Shown piece by piece: positions 56,672 through 64,000 of a stretch of DNA of 64,000 bases. Numbering within the stretch: the stretch's first letter is position 1; every line of letters starts with the position of its first letter. Position numbers and translations under genes: made by a program. The stretch spans positions 2,795,001 to 2,859,000 of the forward strand of contig NZ_CP154874.1 in the NCBI RefSeq assembly GCF_041729615.1, read 5' to 3'. Origin of the DNA: Pseudomonas alcaligenes. GTDB lineage: Bacteria > Pseudomonadota > Gammaproteobacteria > Pseudomonadales > Pseudomonadaceae. The notes under the pieces are model-generated. The model was not told where the DNA came from and searched no databases. It saw only the letters and a program-made list of their open reading frames with translations.

Positions 56672-57604
56672 ATGTACGAAGCCTTCTTCGGCCTGCGCGA
56701 GAAGCCTTTCGCGCTGACCCCCAACACCGGCTTCCTGGTGCAGTTGGCGCCCTATCAGGCCTGCCTCAACCTGCTGCGCGTGGCCTTGGGCGAAGGCGAG
56801 GGTTTCATCAAGGTCACCGGCGAGGTTGGCACCGGCAAGACCCTGCTGTGTCGCGCCCTGCTCAACAGCCTGCCCAGCGAGCGCTACCAGCTGGCCTACC
56901 TGCCCAACCCGGGGATGAGCCCGGTCGGCCTGCGCCAGGCCCTGGCCCGCGAGCTGCTGGTCGAGAGCCTCGACGAGCTGGATGCCCAGGGCGTGCTCGA
57001 TGCCCTACATTGCCGGCTGATCCAGCTGGCCGCCGAAGGCCGCAGCACCGTGCTGCTGATCGATGAGGCGCAGGCCCTGCCGACCGCTACCCTGGAGGCC
57101 CTGCGCCTGCTCACCAACCTGGAGACCGAGCAGGCCAAGCTGCTGCAGGTGGTGCTGTTCGGCCAGCCGGAACTGGACGCCACCCTGGCCCGCGACGAGT
57201 TCCGCCAGCTGCGCCAGCGCATCACCTTCTCCTATCAATTGCGCCCGCTCGACGTGAAGGACTGCACCCGCTACCTCAATGAGCGCCTGGCGGTGGCCGG
57301 CTACCGCGGCGAGCCGCTGTTCGCCGCGCGTGCCATCCGCCACCTGGTGCGTGGCAGCGGCGGCATCCCACGGCTGATCAACATCCTCGCGCACAAGGCG
57401 CTGATGGCCGCCTTCGGCGAGGGCCGTCGCCAGGTCGGCGTCGCACACGTGCGCCGCGCCCAGCTGGATACCGAAGGCGCCCAGCCCTTCCTGGCGCGGC
57501 AGCCGGCCTGGCTCGGCTGGGGCCTGGCGGCGGCCAGCCTGTCGCTGCTGCTGGTGATCGGCGCCTGGCCCTGGCTCGGCCAGTGGCGGGAGCTGCTGCC
57601 ATGA
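56672..57604 (+). CDS. mshM: MSHA biogenesis ATPase MshM (ExeA-like)
   Basis: 310 residues. MYEAFFGLREKPFALTPN is the ExeA/MshM N-terminus. Walker A GEVGTGKT lies at 50-57, Walker B is VLLIDEAQALP, and a C-terminal hydrophobic segment (LAAASLSLLLVIGAWPWLG) anchors it in the membrane. Members help secretin assembly or peptidoglycan remodelling. Starts 3 bp after mshL and overlaps mshN. Confidence 0.92.
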   Translation: MYEAFFGLREKPFALTPNTGFLVQLAPYQACLNLLRVALGEGEGFIKVTGEVGTGKTLLCRALLNSLPSERYQLAYLPNPGMSPVGLRQALARELLVESLDELDAQGVLDALHCRLIQLAAEGRSTVLLIDEAQALPTATLEALRLLTNLETEQAKLLQVVLFGQPELDATLARDEFRQLRQRITFSYQLRPLDVKDCTRYLNERLAVAGYRGEPLFAARAIRHLVRGSGGIPRLINILAHKALMAAFGEGRRQVGVAHVRRAQLDTEGAQPFLARQPAWLGWGLAAASLSLLLVIGAWPWLGQWRELLP

Positions 57605-58962
57605 GCCTGGTCAACGACATGCTGCGCGACCTCGAGGAGCGCCGCGCCGCGCCGACCGAACGCCTGGCCCTGGAGGGCCTGCAGGCGGTGGACGAGGCCG
57701 GCGCCGCGCGCCGCGAGCGCATCGAACGGCTGCGCCGGGGCTCGATCTGGTTCATGGCGGTGATGCTGCTGGCCGTGCTGATCGGCCTGATGATCGGGCG
57801 CGTGGTCAATGGCCAGATTCCCTGGGGCGGGGTCATGCCTAAGCGCGAGGCCGAGGCGCCCGCCGCGCCCGTTGTGGCCGCCCCGCGCCTGCTCGAAGTG
57901 CTGCCGCAGCACGATGCCCGCGGCCTGGTGCTGCAACTGCTGCTGGAGCGCTCGGTGCCCTACCAGCGCACCGAGGAGAGCGGCGCGGTGAGCCTGCGCC
58001 TGGCCGGCGTGCAGCTGGCCGGCGAGGCGCAGTCCGGCCGCGTGCAGCGCAATGGGCGCAGCCTGTCCTGGCGCGTCGAGCCCCAGGGCGCGGATGTGCA
58101 GGTACTGCTGGTCGGCCTCGGCGAGGGCCTGCAGGTCAGCGACCGCCTGGAGCCGGCTGGCGACCGCTGGCTGCTGTGGATCGAGGTGCCGCTGGGCGAG
58201 CCCGAAGCACCGGCAGAGGAGCCGCTGGAGCTGGCGCAGCTGCCGGTCGCCGCGCCCGCGGTCGCCGCCGAGCCGCCCCTGCCGGCCTGGGCTAGTGCGC
58301 CGCTGCCGGCCGCCGCGGCCGTGCCGAGCGTGCCGCAGCCCGCGCCGGCCGAACCGGCGCCCAGTGGCCCGCCGCAGGTCAGCATTGCGCCCTATCGCCC
58401 CGATGGCCTGGCGCGTGCGCGCCAGGCGCTGCAGGCCGGCGACTACCGGCGTGCCATCGGCGAGCTGGAGGAGCTGCAGAAGAGCCGCGGGCGCGACCCC
58501 GAGGTGCTGCGCTGGCTGGCCCGCGCCTACCTGGCCGACGGCCAGCAGCAGCGCCTGCTCGGCTGGCTGCCGGCGCAGCTGGCGCAGATGCCGCATGACA
58601 GCGAGCTGCGCCTGTTGCTGGCGCGTGCCCAACTGCAAAGCGGCGACACCCAAGGTGCCGTGGCGACCCTGGAGCAGAATGCCCCGGCCCTGGCGCAGGA
58701 GCCGACCTATCACGCCCTGCTGGCCGCCAGTTACCAGCAGACCGGGCAGTGGCAGGAGAGCGCCGCGCTGTACCGGCAGATGGTCGCCCTGCGTCCCAGC
58801 CAGTCCACCTGGCAGCTGGGCCTGGCCATCGCCCTGGAACAGCTCGACCAGCCGGCGGCGGCCGGCCGACACTACGCCCTGGCCCTCAAGGGGCTGGGCC
58901 TGGATGACAGCGCGCGGCAGTTCGCCAGCGAACGCGCCGCGGCCCTCGGAGGTACCCGATGA
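57601..58962 (+). CDS. mshN: MSHA biogenesis protein MshN (TPR)
   Basis: 453 residues from the ATG at 57601, overlapping mshM (ATGA). MSLVNDMLRDLEERR is the typical MshN opening. One membrane segment lies at about 48-68 (WFMAVMLLAVLIGLMIGRVV), a Pro/Ala-rich linker at about 200-260, and TPR-like repeats at the C-terminus (AYLADGQQQRLLGWLPAQLA, ALLAASYQQTGQWQESAALY). A structural periplasmic component of the MSHA machine. Confidence 0.88.
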   Translation: MSLVNDMLRDLEERRAAPTERLALEGLQAVDEAGAARRERIERLRRGSIWFMAVMLLAVLIGLMIGRVVNGQIPWGGVMPKREAEAPAAPVVAAPRLLEVLPQHDARGLVLQLLLERSVPYQRTEESGAVSLRLAGVQLAGEAQSGRVQRNGRSLSWRVEPQGADVQVLLVGLGEGLQVSDRLEPAGDRWLLWIEVPLGEPEAPAEEPLELAQLPVAAPAVAAEPPLPAWASAPLPAAAAVPSVPQPAPAEPAPSGPPQVSIAPYRPDGLARARQALQAGDYRRAIGELEELQKSRGRDPEVLRWLARAYLADGQQQRLLGWLPAQLAQMPHDSELRLLLARAQLQSGDTQGAVATLEQNAPALAQEPTYHALLAASYQQTGQWQESAALYRQMVALRPSQSTWQLGLAIALEQLDQPAAAGRHYALALKGLGLDDSARQFASERAAALGGTR

Positions 58963-60680
58963 GCGATGACGTCCGCCAGCGCAAGCTGCGTCTCGGCGAC
59001 CTGCTGATCCAGGCCGGGCTGATCAGCGAGGCGCAGCTGCAGCTGGCCCTGCAGGAGCAGAAGCGCACCGGATCCAAGCTCGGCCGCACCGTGGTCGACC
59101 TGGGCTTCGTCGCCGAGGTCAAGCTGCTCACCGCGCTGTCCGAGCAGCTGAAGATCCCCTTCATCGAGCTCAAGCACTTCAAGTTCGACCAGCAGCTGGT
59201 GCAGAGCCTGCCCGAGGCCATGGCCCGGCGCTTCCGCGCCATCGTCCTGTCGCGCGAGGGCGGCGGCCTGCTGGTCGGCATGTCCGACCCGCTCGACCTG
59301 TTCGCCCTCGACGAGATGGAGCGCATCCTCAAGACCCGCGTGCAGCCGGCGGTGGTGCGCGAGGCCGAGCTGCTGGCCACCCTCGACCTGGTCTACCGAC
59401 GCACCAGCGAGATCGCCTCGATCGCCGGCGAGCTGGAAGGCGAGCTGCAGGACAGCGACTTCGACCTGGCCAAGCTCGGCGCCGACAACGTCAGCGACGC
59501 CCCGGTGGTGCGCCTGCTGCAGACCCTGTTCGAGGACGCCGTGCAGATGAAGGCCTCGGACATCCACATCGAGCCGGACGAGGGCGTGGTGCGCATCCGC
59601 CAGCGCATCGACGGCGTGCTCAACGAGCAGGTGATGAAGGAGCAGCGCATCGCCTCGGCGCTGGTCATGCGCCTGAAGATCATGTCCGGCCTGGATATCT
59701 CCGAGAAGCGCCTGCCGCAGGACGGCCGCTTCAACATCCGGGTGAAGAACCGCAACATCGACGTGCGCGTGTCGACCATGCCGGTGCAGTTCGGCGAGTC
59801 GGTGGTGATGCGTCTGCTCGACCAGAGCGCCGGCATCGCCAGCCTGGACGCCGGCGGCATGCCGCCGGACATGCTGGCGCGTTTCCGCCGCCTGCTGCAG
59901 CGCCCCTACGGCATGGTGCTGGTCACCGGCCCCACCGGCTCGGGCAAGACCACCACGCTGTACGCCGGGCTGGCCGAGCTGAACAGCCCGGAGAAGAAGA
60001 TCATCACCGTGGAGGACCCGGTCGAGTACCGCCTGCCGCGGATCAACCAGGTGCAGGTCAACGCCAAGATCGACCTGACCTTCGCCCGCGTGCTGCGCGC
60101 CGCCCTGCGCCAGGACCCGGACATCGTGCTGATCGGCGAGATGCGCGATCAGGAGACTGCCGAGATCGGCCTGCGCGCCGCGCTCACCGGCCACCTGGTG
60201 CTGTCCACCCTGCACACCAACGACGCCCTGACCTCGGCCATGCGCCTGGTCGACATGGGCGCCGAGCCCTTCCTGGTGGCCACCTCGCTCAACGCCGTGC
60301 TGGCCCAGCGCCTGGTGCGCCGGGTGTGCGAGAACTGCATGCAGGAGCACCAGCCCGAGCCGCAGCAGCTGGCCTGGCTGGAGAACCTGCACGGCGCTTC
60401 GCTGGCGGGGCGTTCGTTCAAGCTCGGTGCCGGCTGCCACCAGTGCCACAACAGCGGCTACGCCGGGCGCCTGGGCGTGTACGAGCTGCTGGAGATGGAC
60501 GAGGCGATGGTCGCCGCCCTGCGCCGTAACGACCCGCACGAGTTCGCCCAGGCCGCCAAGGCCAGCGCCGGCTACCGTCCGCTGGCCGCCTGCGCACTGG
60601 ACTACGCCCTGGCCGGGGTGACCAGCGTGGAGGAGGTGCTCAAGGTCTGCGCCACCCTCACCGACGAGGTGCTGGTGTGA
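58959..60680 (+). CDS. mshE: MSHA pilus extension ATPase MshE
   Basis: 573 residues, ATGA overlap with mshN. Residues about 8-70 form a tandem MshEN c-di-GMP-binding domain: RLGDLLIQAGLISEAQLQLA and the second copy KLGRTVVDLGFVAEVKLLTA, both matching the RLG-x(L)-x-G-x-L-x-Q type motif known for MshE. The ATPase core has Walker A GPTGSGKTTT, Asp box ITVEDPVEY, Walker B VLIGEMRDQET, and a tetracysteine zinc site (CENC, CHQC). A hexameric motor driving pilus assembly, expected to be switched on by c-di-GMP. Confidence 0.94.
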   Translation: MSDDVRQRKLRLGDLLIQAGLISEAQLQLALQEQKRTGSKLGRTVVDLGFVAEVKLLTALSEQLKIPFIELKHFKFDQQLVQSLPEAMARRFRAIVLSREGGGLLVGMSDPLDLFALDEMERILKTRVQPAVVREAELLATLDLVYRRTSEIASIAGELEGELQDSDFDLAKLGADNVSDAPVVRLLQTLFEDAVQMKASDIHIEPDEGVVRIRQRIDGVLNEQVMKEQRIASALVMRLKIMSGLDISEKRLPQDGRFNIRVKNRNIDVRVSTMPVQFGESVVMRLLDQSAGIASLDAGGMPPDMLARFRRLLQRPYGMVLVTGPTGSGKTTTLYAGLAELNSPEKKIITVEDPVEYRLPRINQVQVNAKIDLTFARVLRAALRQDPDIVLIGEMRDQETAEIGLRAALTGHLVLSTLHTNDALTSAMRLVDMGAEPFLVATSLNAVLAQRLVRRVCENCMQEHQPEPQQLAWLENLHGASLAGRSFKLGAGCHQCHNSGYAGRLGVYELLEMDEAMVAALRRNDPHEFAQAAKASAGYRPLAACALDYALAGVTSVEEVLKVCATLTDEVLV

Positions 60681-60711
60681 GCGGCCGCTCAGGCATCGCT
60701 CGCACCACCCC

Positions 60712-60810
60712 CTCTCCCATGAATGGGCGAGGGCCGGTGACAGGGCGCTCTGGTAGCCCGGATGCAATCCGGGGCCGGAGCGGCCTGCTTCCCGGAGCGC
60801 ATCCGGACGA
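60712..60810. repeat. REP-like palindromes in the 166-bp mshE-mshG gap
   Basis: CCCTCTCCC-ATGAAT-GGGCGAGGG (60712-60734) resembles the hairpin at 2615-2641. GTAGCCCGGATGCAATCCGGG (60753-60773) is identical to the element at 17234. An inverted, diverged arm CCGGAGCGCATCCGG follows at about 60793-60807. The run of REP-like elements interrupts an otherwise tightly packed operon and may set the level of downstream expression. Confidence 0.6.
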
Positions 60811-60846
60811 CTTCGCTGTGCCCGCGCAACTGCGGGAGTCCCGCCC

Positions 60847-62082
60847 ATGAGCCAGTTCCGCTACACCGGTCGTGATGCCCAGGGCGCCAAGGTCAGCGGC
60901 ACCCTGCAGAGCAGCAGCCGCGACAGCCTGGCCAGCGAGCTGCTGGCGCAGCAGATCACCCCGCTGACCATCGAGGAACAGGCCGGGCAGGGCGGCGAGG
61001 ACGTGCTTGCCGCCCTGCAGGAGAGGCTGCGGCGCAAGCGCGTCGACCTGGAAGAACTGATCATCTTCTGCCGCCAGATGTACAGCCTGAGCAAGGCCGG
61101 GGTGCCGATCATCCGCGCCATCGGCGGCCTGGCCGAGTCGCACCGCAACCTGTACTTCCGCGAGGTGCTGCAGGCGGTGCGCGCCGACCTCGAGGGCGGC
61201 ATGAGCATGGCCGTGGCCCTCAATGCCCATCCCAAGGTGTTCACCACCCTGTTCATCAGCATGGTCAGCGTCGGCGAGAACACCGGCCAGCTCGACCAGG
61301 CCTTCCGCCAGCTGTCCAGCTACCTGGAACTGGAGCGCGAGACGCGCAAGCGCATCAAGCAGGCCACCCGCTACCCGCTGTTCGTCCTGGCGGCCATGGC
61401 CGTGGCCCTGGTGGTGATCAACCTGCTGGTGATCCCGGCCTTCGCCAAGGTGTTCGAGCAGTTCAAGGCCGACCTGCCCTGGCCGACCCAGGTGCTGATC
61501 GGCACCTCGCAGTTCTTCCAGGACTTCTGGTGGCTGCTGCTGGCGCTGGCGGCCGGCGGCCTGTACGCCTTCTTCAGGTGGATCGAGAGCGACGCCGGCG
61601 CGCTGCGCTGGGACAGCATCAAGCTGCGCCTGCCGATCGTCGGCGGCATCTTCGAGCGCATCGCCCTGGCCCGCTTCACCCGTACCTTCGCCATGATGTA
61701 CCGCGCCGGCGTGCCGCTGCTGCAGACCCTGTCGATCAACAGCGCCAGCGTCGGCAACCGCCACATCGGCCAGGCCATCCTCGGCATGCGCGAGGGCGTC
61801 GAGCGCGGCGAGGCGCTGACCCGCACCGCCTCGTCCAGCGGCCTGTTCACCCCGCTGGTGCTGCAGATGATGGCGGTGGGCGAGGAGACCGGTGCGCTGG
61901 ATGACCTGTTCGTCGAGGTGGCGGATTTCTACGAACAGGAAGTGGACTACGACCTCAAGCAGCTGGCCGACGCCATCGAGCCGATCCTGATCGTGGCCAT
62001 GGGCGTGATGGTGCTGATCCTGGCCCTGGGTGTGTTCCTGCCGATGTGGGAACTGGCCTCGGTGGCCAAGGGCGGCGCGTGA
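60847..62082 (+). CDS. mshG: MSHA inner-membrane platform protein MshG (PilC/GspF family)
   Basis: 411 residues with two GspF domains. FRYTGRDAQGAKVSGTLQSS opens it; ELIIFCRQMYSLSKAGVPII and LARFTRTFAMMYRAGVPLLQ mark the two repeats, with the VGEETGALDDLF motif and hydrophobic stretches LFVLAAMAVALVVINLLVI and the C-terminal ILIVAMGVMVLILALGVFL. It anchors the pilus base and couples to MshE. Confidence 0.94.
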   Translation: MSQFRYTGRDAQGAKVSGTLQSSSRDSLASELLAQQITPLTIEEQAGQGGEDVLAALQERLRRKRVDLEELIIFCRQMYSLSKAGVPIIRAIGGLAESHRNLYFREVLQAVRADLEGGMSMAVALNAHPKVFTTLFISMVSVGENTGQLDQAFRQLSSYLELERETRKRIKQATRYPLFVLAAMAVALVVINLLVIPAFAKVFEQFKADLPWPTQVLIGTSQFFQDFWWLLLALAAGGLYAFFRWIESDAGALRWDSIKLRLPIVGGIFERIALARFTRTFAMMYRAGVPLLQTLSINSASVGNRHIGQAILGMREGVERGEALTRTASSSGLFTPLVLQMMAVGEETGALDDLFVEVADFYEQEVDYDLKQLADAIEPILIVAMGVMVLILALGVFLPMWELASVAKGGA

Positions 62083-62597
62083 CCCCGGACTACGCCGCCG
62101 GCGCCTGGGTGCGCCGCGCCCGCCTGTTGGGCTGGGGGCTGGGTCTGGCGATGCTGCTGGCACTGTTGCTGGTGCCGGGCTGGAAGATCGCCGAGGTCAG
62201 CGAGGCGCGGGCCACGGACGCCACCCGCCGGCACCTGGCCGCCAGCCTCAGTGGTCTGGCAGCTGAGCAGCTGGCCAAGGACCGGGTGCTGGACGAGGCC
62301 TGGAAGAGCAAGAATCCGTTCGTCCTGCTGCGCTGGCAGCAAGACAGCTACTGCGGCGAACTGGCCGCAGGCGACGAACCGCAGGCCGGCTGCTGGTACT
62401 GGCTGCCGCGCCAGGCCTGGGTCCTGTACCGGCCGAGGTTCGCCGACGGATGGACGTGGCAGGGGGGTGAAGTGCAGGCCTGGCGCCTGTTGGCGGTTCC
62501 CGAGGGAATGCCAACTGCGTCACAATCGGCACGCGGCGCCTTTGCCCTGGAACTTGCAGCGGTACCCACCGCGGAACTGTCCGCGCAAGGGTTTTGA
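62079..62597 (+). CDS. mshF: MSHA operon protein MshF-like
   Basis: 172 residues with a GTG start at 62079 overlapping the mshG stop (GTGA). One membrane segment at about 15-33 (LLGWGLGLAMLLALLLVPG) is followed by a periplasmic domain with paired Cys (DSYCGELAAGDEPQAGC). Position between mshG and the prepilin genes matches mshF of Vibrio; the sequence family is poorly conserved, so identity rests largely on synteny and architecture. Confidence 0.65.
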   Translation: MTPDYAAGAWVRRARLLGWGLGLAMLLALLLVPGWKIAEVSEARATDATRRHLAASLSGLAAEQLAKDRVLDEAWKSKNPFVLLRWQQDSYCGELAAGDEPQAGCWYWLPRQAWVLYRPRFADGWTWQGGEVQAWRLLAVPEGMPTASQSARGAFALELAAVPTAELSAQGF

Positions 62598-62614
62598 GTC
62601 ACAGAGGAAGAAGA

Positions 62615-63145
62615 ATGAAGAACAGCAAAGGTTTTACCCTGATCGAACTGGTGGTGGTGATCGCCATCCTCGGCATCCTCGCCGCGGTGGCGCTGCCGCG
62701 CTTCATGGATGCCACCAAGGATGCCCACGAGTCCGCCCTGCGCGGCACCTCCGGTGCCCTGGCCTCGGCCGTGCTGCTGGCACGTTCGCAGTACGAGCTG
62801 AATCGCAATGGCGGCAGCAATGGTTGCACCGGCGGCAACTGCCAGATCGACGTGGCCGGCTTCGGCAACGGCACCGTGGACGTCAACGCCAACGGCTGGC
62901 CGATCGGTGTCAATGCCACTGGCACGCCTGCTGCCACCGCGGCCATGAGCGCCGCTACCTGCAACGAGGTGTTCACCAATGTCCTGCAGGGCTCGGCCCC
63001 CTCCGTGGGCACCGCTGCCGGCACCGTCGACTACGTGACCACGGCGGCAGGCACCACCTGCACCTTCACCTACCAGGCCGATGGCGCCGACGACACCATC
63101 ACCTACAACGCCAACACCGGCGAAGTGACCAACACCTTCAATTGA
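62615..63145 (+). CDS. mshB: Type IV prepilin MshB-like
   Basis: 176 residues from the ATG at 62615 with GAGGAAGAAG upstream. The prepilin cleavage motif is MKNSKG-FTLIELVVVIAILG, followed by LAAVALPRFMDATKDA. The C-terminal part is Gly/Asn/Thr-rich with several Cys (NGCTGGNC, TCNEVF, TTCTF). Located immediately before the mshA-like gene, the mshB position in Vibrio. Either B or major pilin is possible; the order favours MshB. Confidence 0.82.
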   Translation: MKNSKGFTLIELVVVIAILGILAAVALPRFMDATKDAHESALRGTSGALASAVLLARSQYELNRNGGSNGCTGGNCQIDVAGFGNGTVDVNANGWPIGVNATGTPAATAAMSAATCNEVFTNVLQGSAPSVGTAAGTVDYVTTAAGTTCTFTYQADGADDTITYNANTGEVTNTFN

Positions 63146-63165
63146 TCCAACCAGGAAGCAGCACT

Positions 63166-63606
63166 ATGAAAAAGCAGCAAGGTGGTTTCACCCTGATCGA
63201 ACTGATCATGGTCATCGTGATTCTGGGCATCCTGGCGGCCTTTGCCCTGCCGCGCTTTGCCGATCTGGGTGGTAATGCGCGTCGCGCTACTATCGAGGGG
63301 GCGGAGGGTGCCATTCGTTCTGCATCTGCTATCGCCCATTCGGCCTGGCTAGCTGCTGGTAACACCCCAGCCACAGTGAATCTGGAGGGGCAGGCCATCC
63401 CCATGGTTAATGGTTACCCGAGCGCTGCAGGTATTCTGTTGGCCGCACAAATTGTTGCGGCCGACTACACCATCACCACTGCAGCGCCCCTTACCACCGT
63501 GCAGGCAACTGGGGCTGTAGCGCTTGCCAATTGTCAGGTGACTTACACCGAAGCTGCGGCTGCGAACACATCGCCGACCATCACCAGCGACGTCACAAAC
63601 TGTTAA
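63166..63606 (+). CDS. mshA: Type IV prepilin, MshA-like major pilin
   Basis: 146 residues. The N-terminus MKKQQGG-FTLIELIMVIVILG, then FALPRFADLGGNARRATIEG, RSASAIAHSAWLAAG and AIPMVNGYPSAAG, resembles Vibrio MshA. A short disulfide pair is possible (ANCQVTY and the C-terminal TNC). The codon use has many T- and A-ending codons (GGT, GCT, CGT, ATT) unlike its flanks, suggesting recombination or transfer. 20 bp after the previous prepilin gene. Confidence 0.85.
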   Translation: MKKQQGGFTLIELIMVIVILGILAAFALPRFADLGGNARRATIEGAEGAIRSASAIAHSAWLAAGNTPATVNLEGQAIPMVNGYPSAAGILLAAQIVAADYTITTAAPLTTVQATGAVALANCQVTYTEAAAANTSPTITSDVTNC

Positions 63607-63609
63607 GAC

Positions 63610-64000
63610 ATGCGCGGTTTCACTCTGGTTGAGCTAACGATGGTCATCGTGATCATCGGCATCCTCGCCGCCGTGGTGGGGCCGCGTTTCTTCGACCGCC
63701 AGGTGTTCGACGAGCGCCTGTTCTACGAAGAGTCCCTGGCCGCCGTGCGCTACGCGCAGAAGCTGGCGGTGGCCAGTGGCTGCCGGATTCAGGTCAGCCT
63801 GGATGGCAACGGCTATCGCCTGCGCCGCGCCGACAACTGCACCAGTGGCGCCTATGGCACCGAGGTGCAGGGGCCGGATGGCCAGATTCCCTTCGCCGCC
63901 AGCCTGCCCAACGGGGTCGGCTTCGCGGCGAGCACATTTCCCGTGGTGTTCGACTCCCTCGGCCGGCCTTCGGCCGCGGCGAGCGCCACCCTCGGTGGCT
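63610..64000 (+). CDS. mshC: Type IV prepilin MshC-like, partial
   Basis: The gene starts at 63610, 3 bp after mshA, and runs off the right edge; 130 codons are visible. MRG-FTLVELTMVIVIIGILAA is the prepilin N-terminus, followed by VVGPRFFDRQVFDERLFYEE and RYAQKLAVASGCRIQV, a GspH-like minor pilin pattern. Order B-A-C supports mshC. Confidence 0.82.
   Translation, partial: MRGFTLVELTMVIVIIGILAAVVGPRFFDRQVFDERLFYEESLAAVRYAQKLAVASGCRIQVSLDGNGYRLRRADNCTSGAYGTEVQGPDGQIPFAASLPNGVGFAASTFPVVFDSLGRPSAAASATLGG

Overview
The window is high-GC (roughly 65%) proteobacterial chromosome with Pseudomonas-type gene content. The cores hisB-hisH-hisA-hisF, asmA-like/mutY/yggX and gpmI/rhodanese/grxC/secB/trmL lie in the order I recall for P. 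aeruginosa PAO1 (about PA5155 to PA5127). The gene content differs from PAO1 in having a giant-protein/type I secretion locus and an MSHA pilus locus, so I read it as a Pseudomonas sensu lato species other than P. aeruginosa. Species assignment and synteny are from memory and need alignment.

Layout: 1-781 is a PslB-like mannose-1-phosphate guanylyltransferase (partial), followed by tRNA-Thr(UGU). 1374-5689 carries a methyltransferase and a basic amino acid ABC importer (ATPase, binding protein, two permeases). 6082-9334 is a CHASE2 adenylate cyclase/SH3/M48 metalloprotease operon. 9380-11525 holds a GAF/HD-GYP protein and tRNA-Phe(GAA). 11650-15205 is asmA-like/mutY/yggX. 15265-17668 holds a small ORF, Hsp20, a sterol desaturase-like enzyme and a PanZ-like GNAT protein. 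17815-20610 is hisBHAF.

The centrepiece is 20611-44303. A single 16.2-kb gene encodes a protein of about 5,400 residues, almost entirely about 640 tandem octapeptides of the form L-T-T-A-Q-I-A-A, ending in a calcium-binding-type C-terminal domain. The same operon carries a GT41 (O-GlcNAc transferase-like) glycosyltransferase and a DUF4422-like protein. Convergently encoded are a TolC-like channel, an HlyD-like adaptor and an ABC exporter. The simplest model is a giant Thr/Ser-rich surface protein, glycosylated in the cytoplasm and exported by its own type I system. A 12/14 match to the FleQ box upstream suggests c-di-GMP control. Within the octapeptide array, units of the form L-E-x-x-D recur at spacings of 2, 5 or 7 units, forming a higher-order code.

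44693-52473 returns to core genes: two orphan solute-binding proteins, ctpA, envC (frame interrupted at an A8 tract), gpmI, rhodanese, grxC, secB and trmL. 52571-64000 is an MSHA type IV pilus operon in order mshI, PilN-like, J, K, L, M, N, E, G, F, B, A, C (cut by the window end). MshE keeps the tandem c-di-GMP-binding motif. An HD-GYP protein, a candidate FleQ box and MshE give the window a c-di-GMP/surface-attachment theme.
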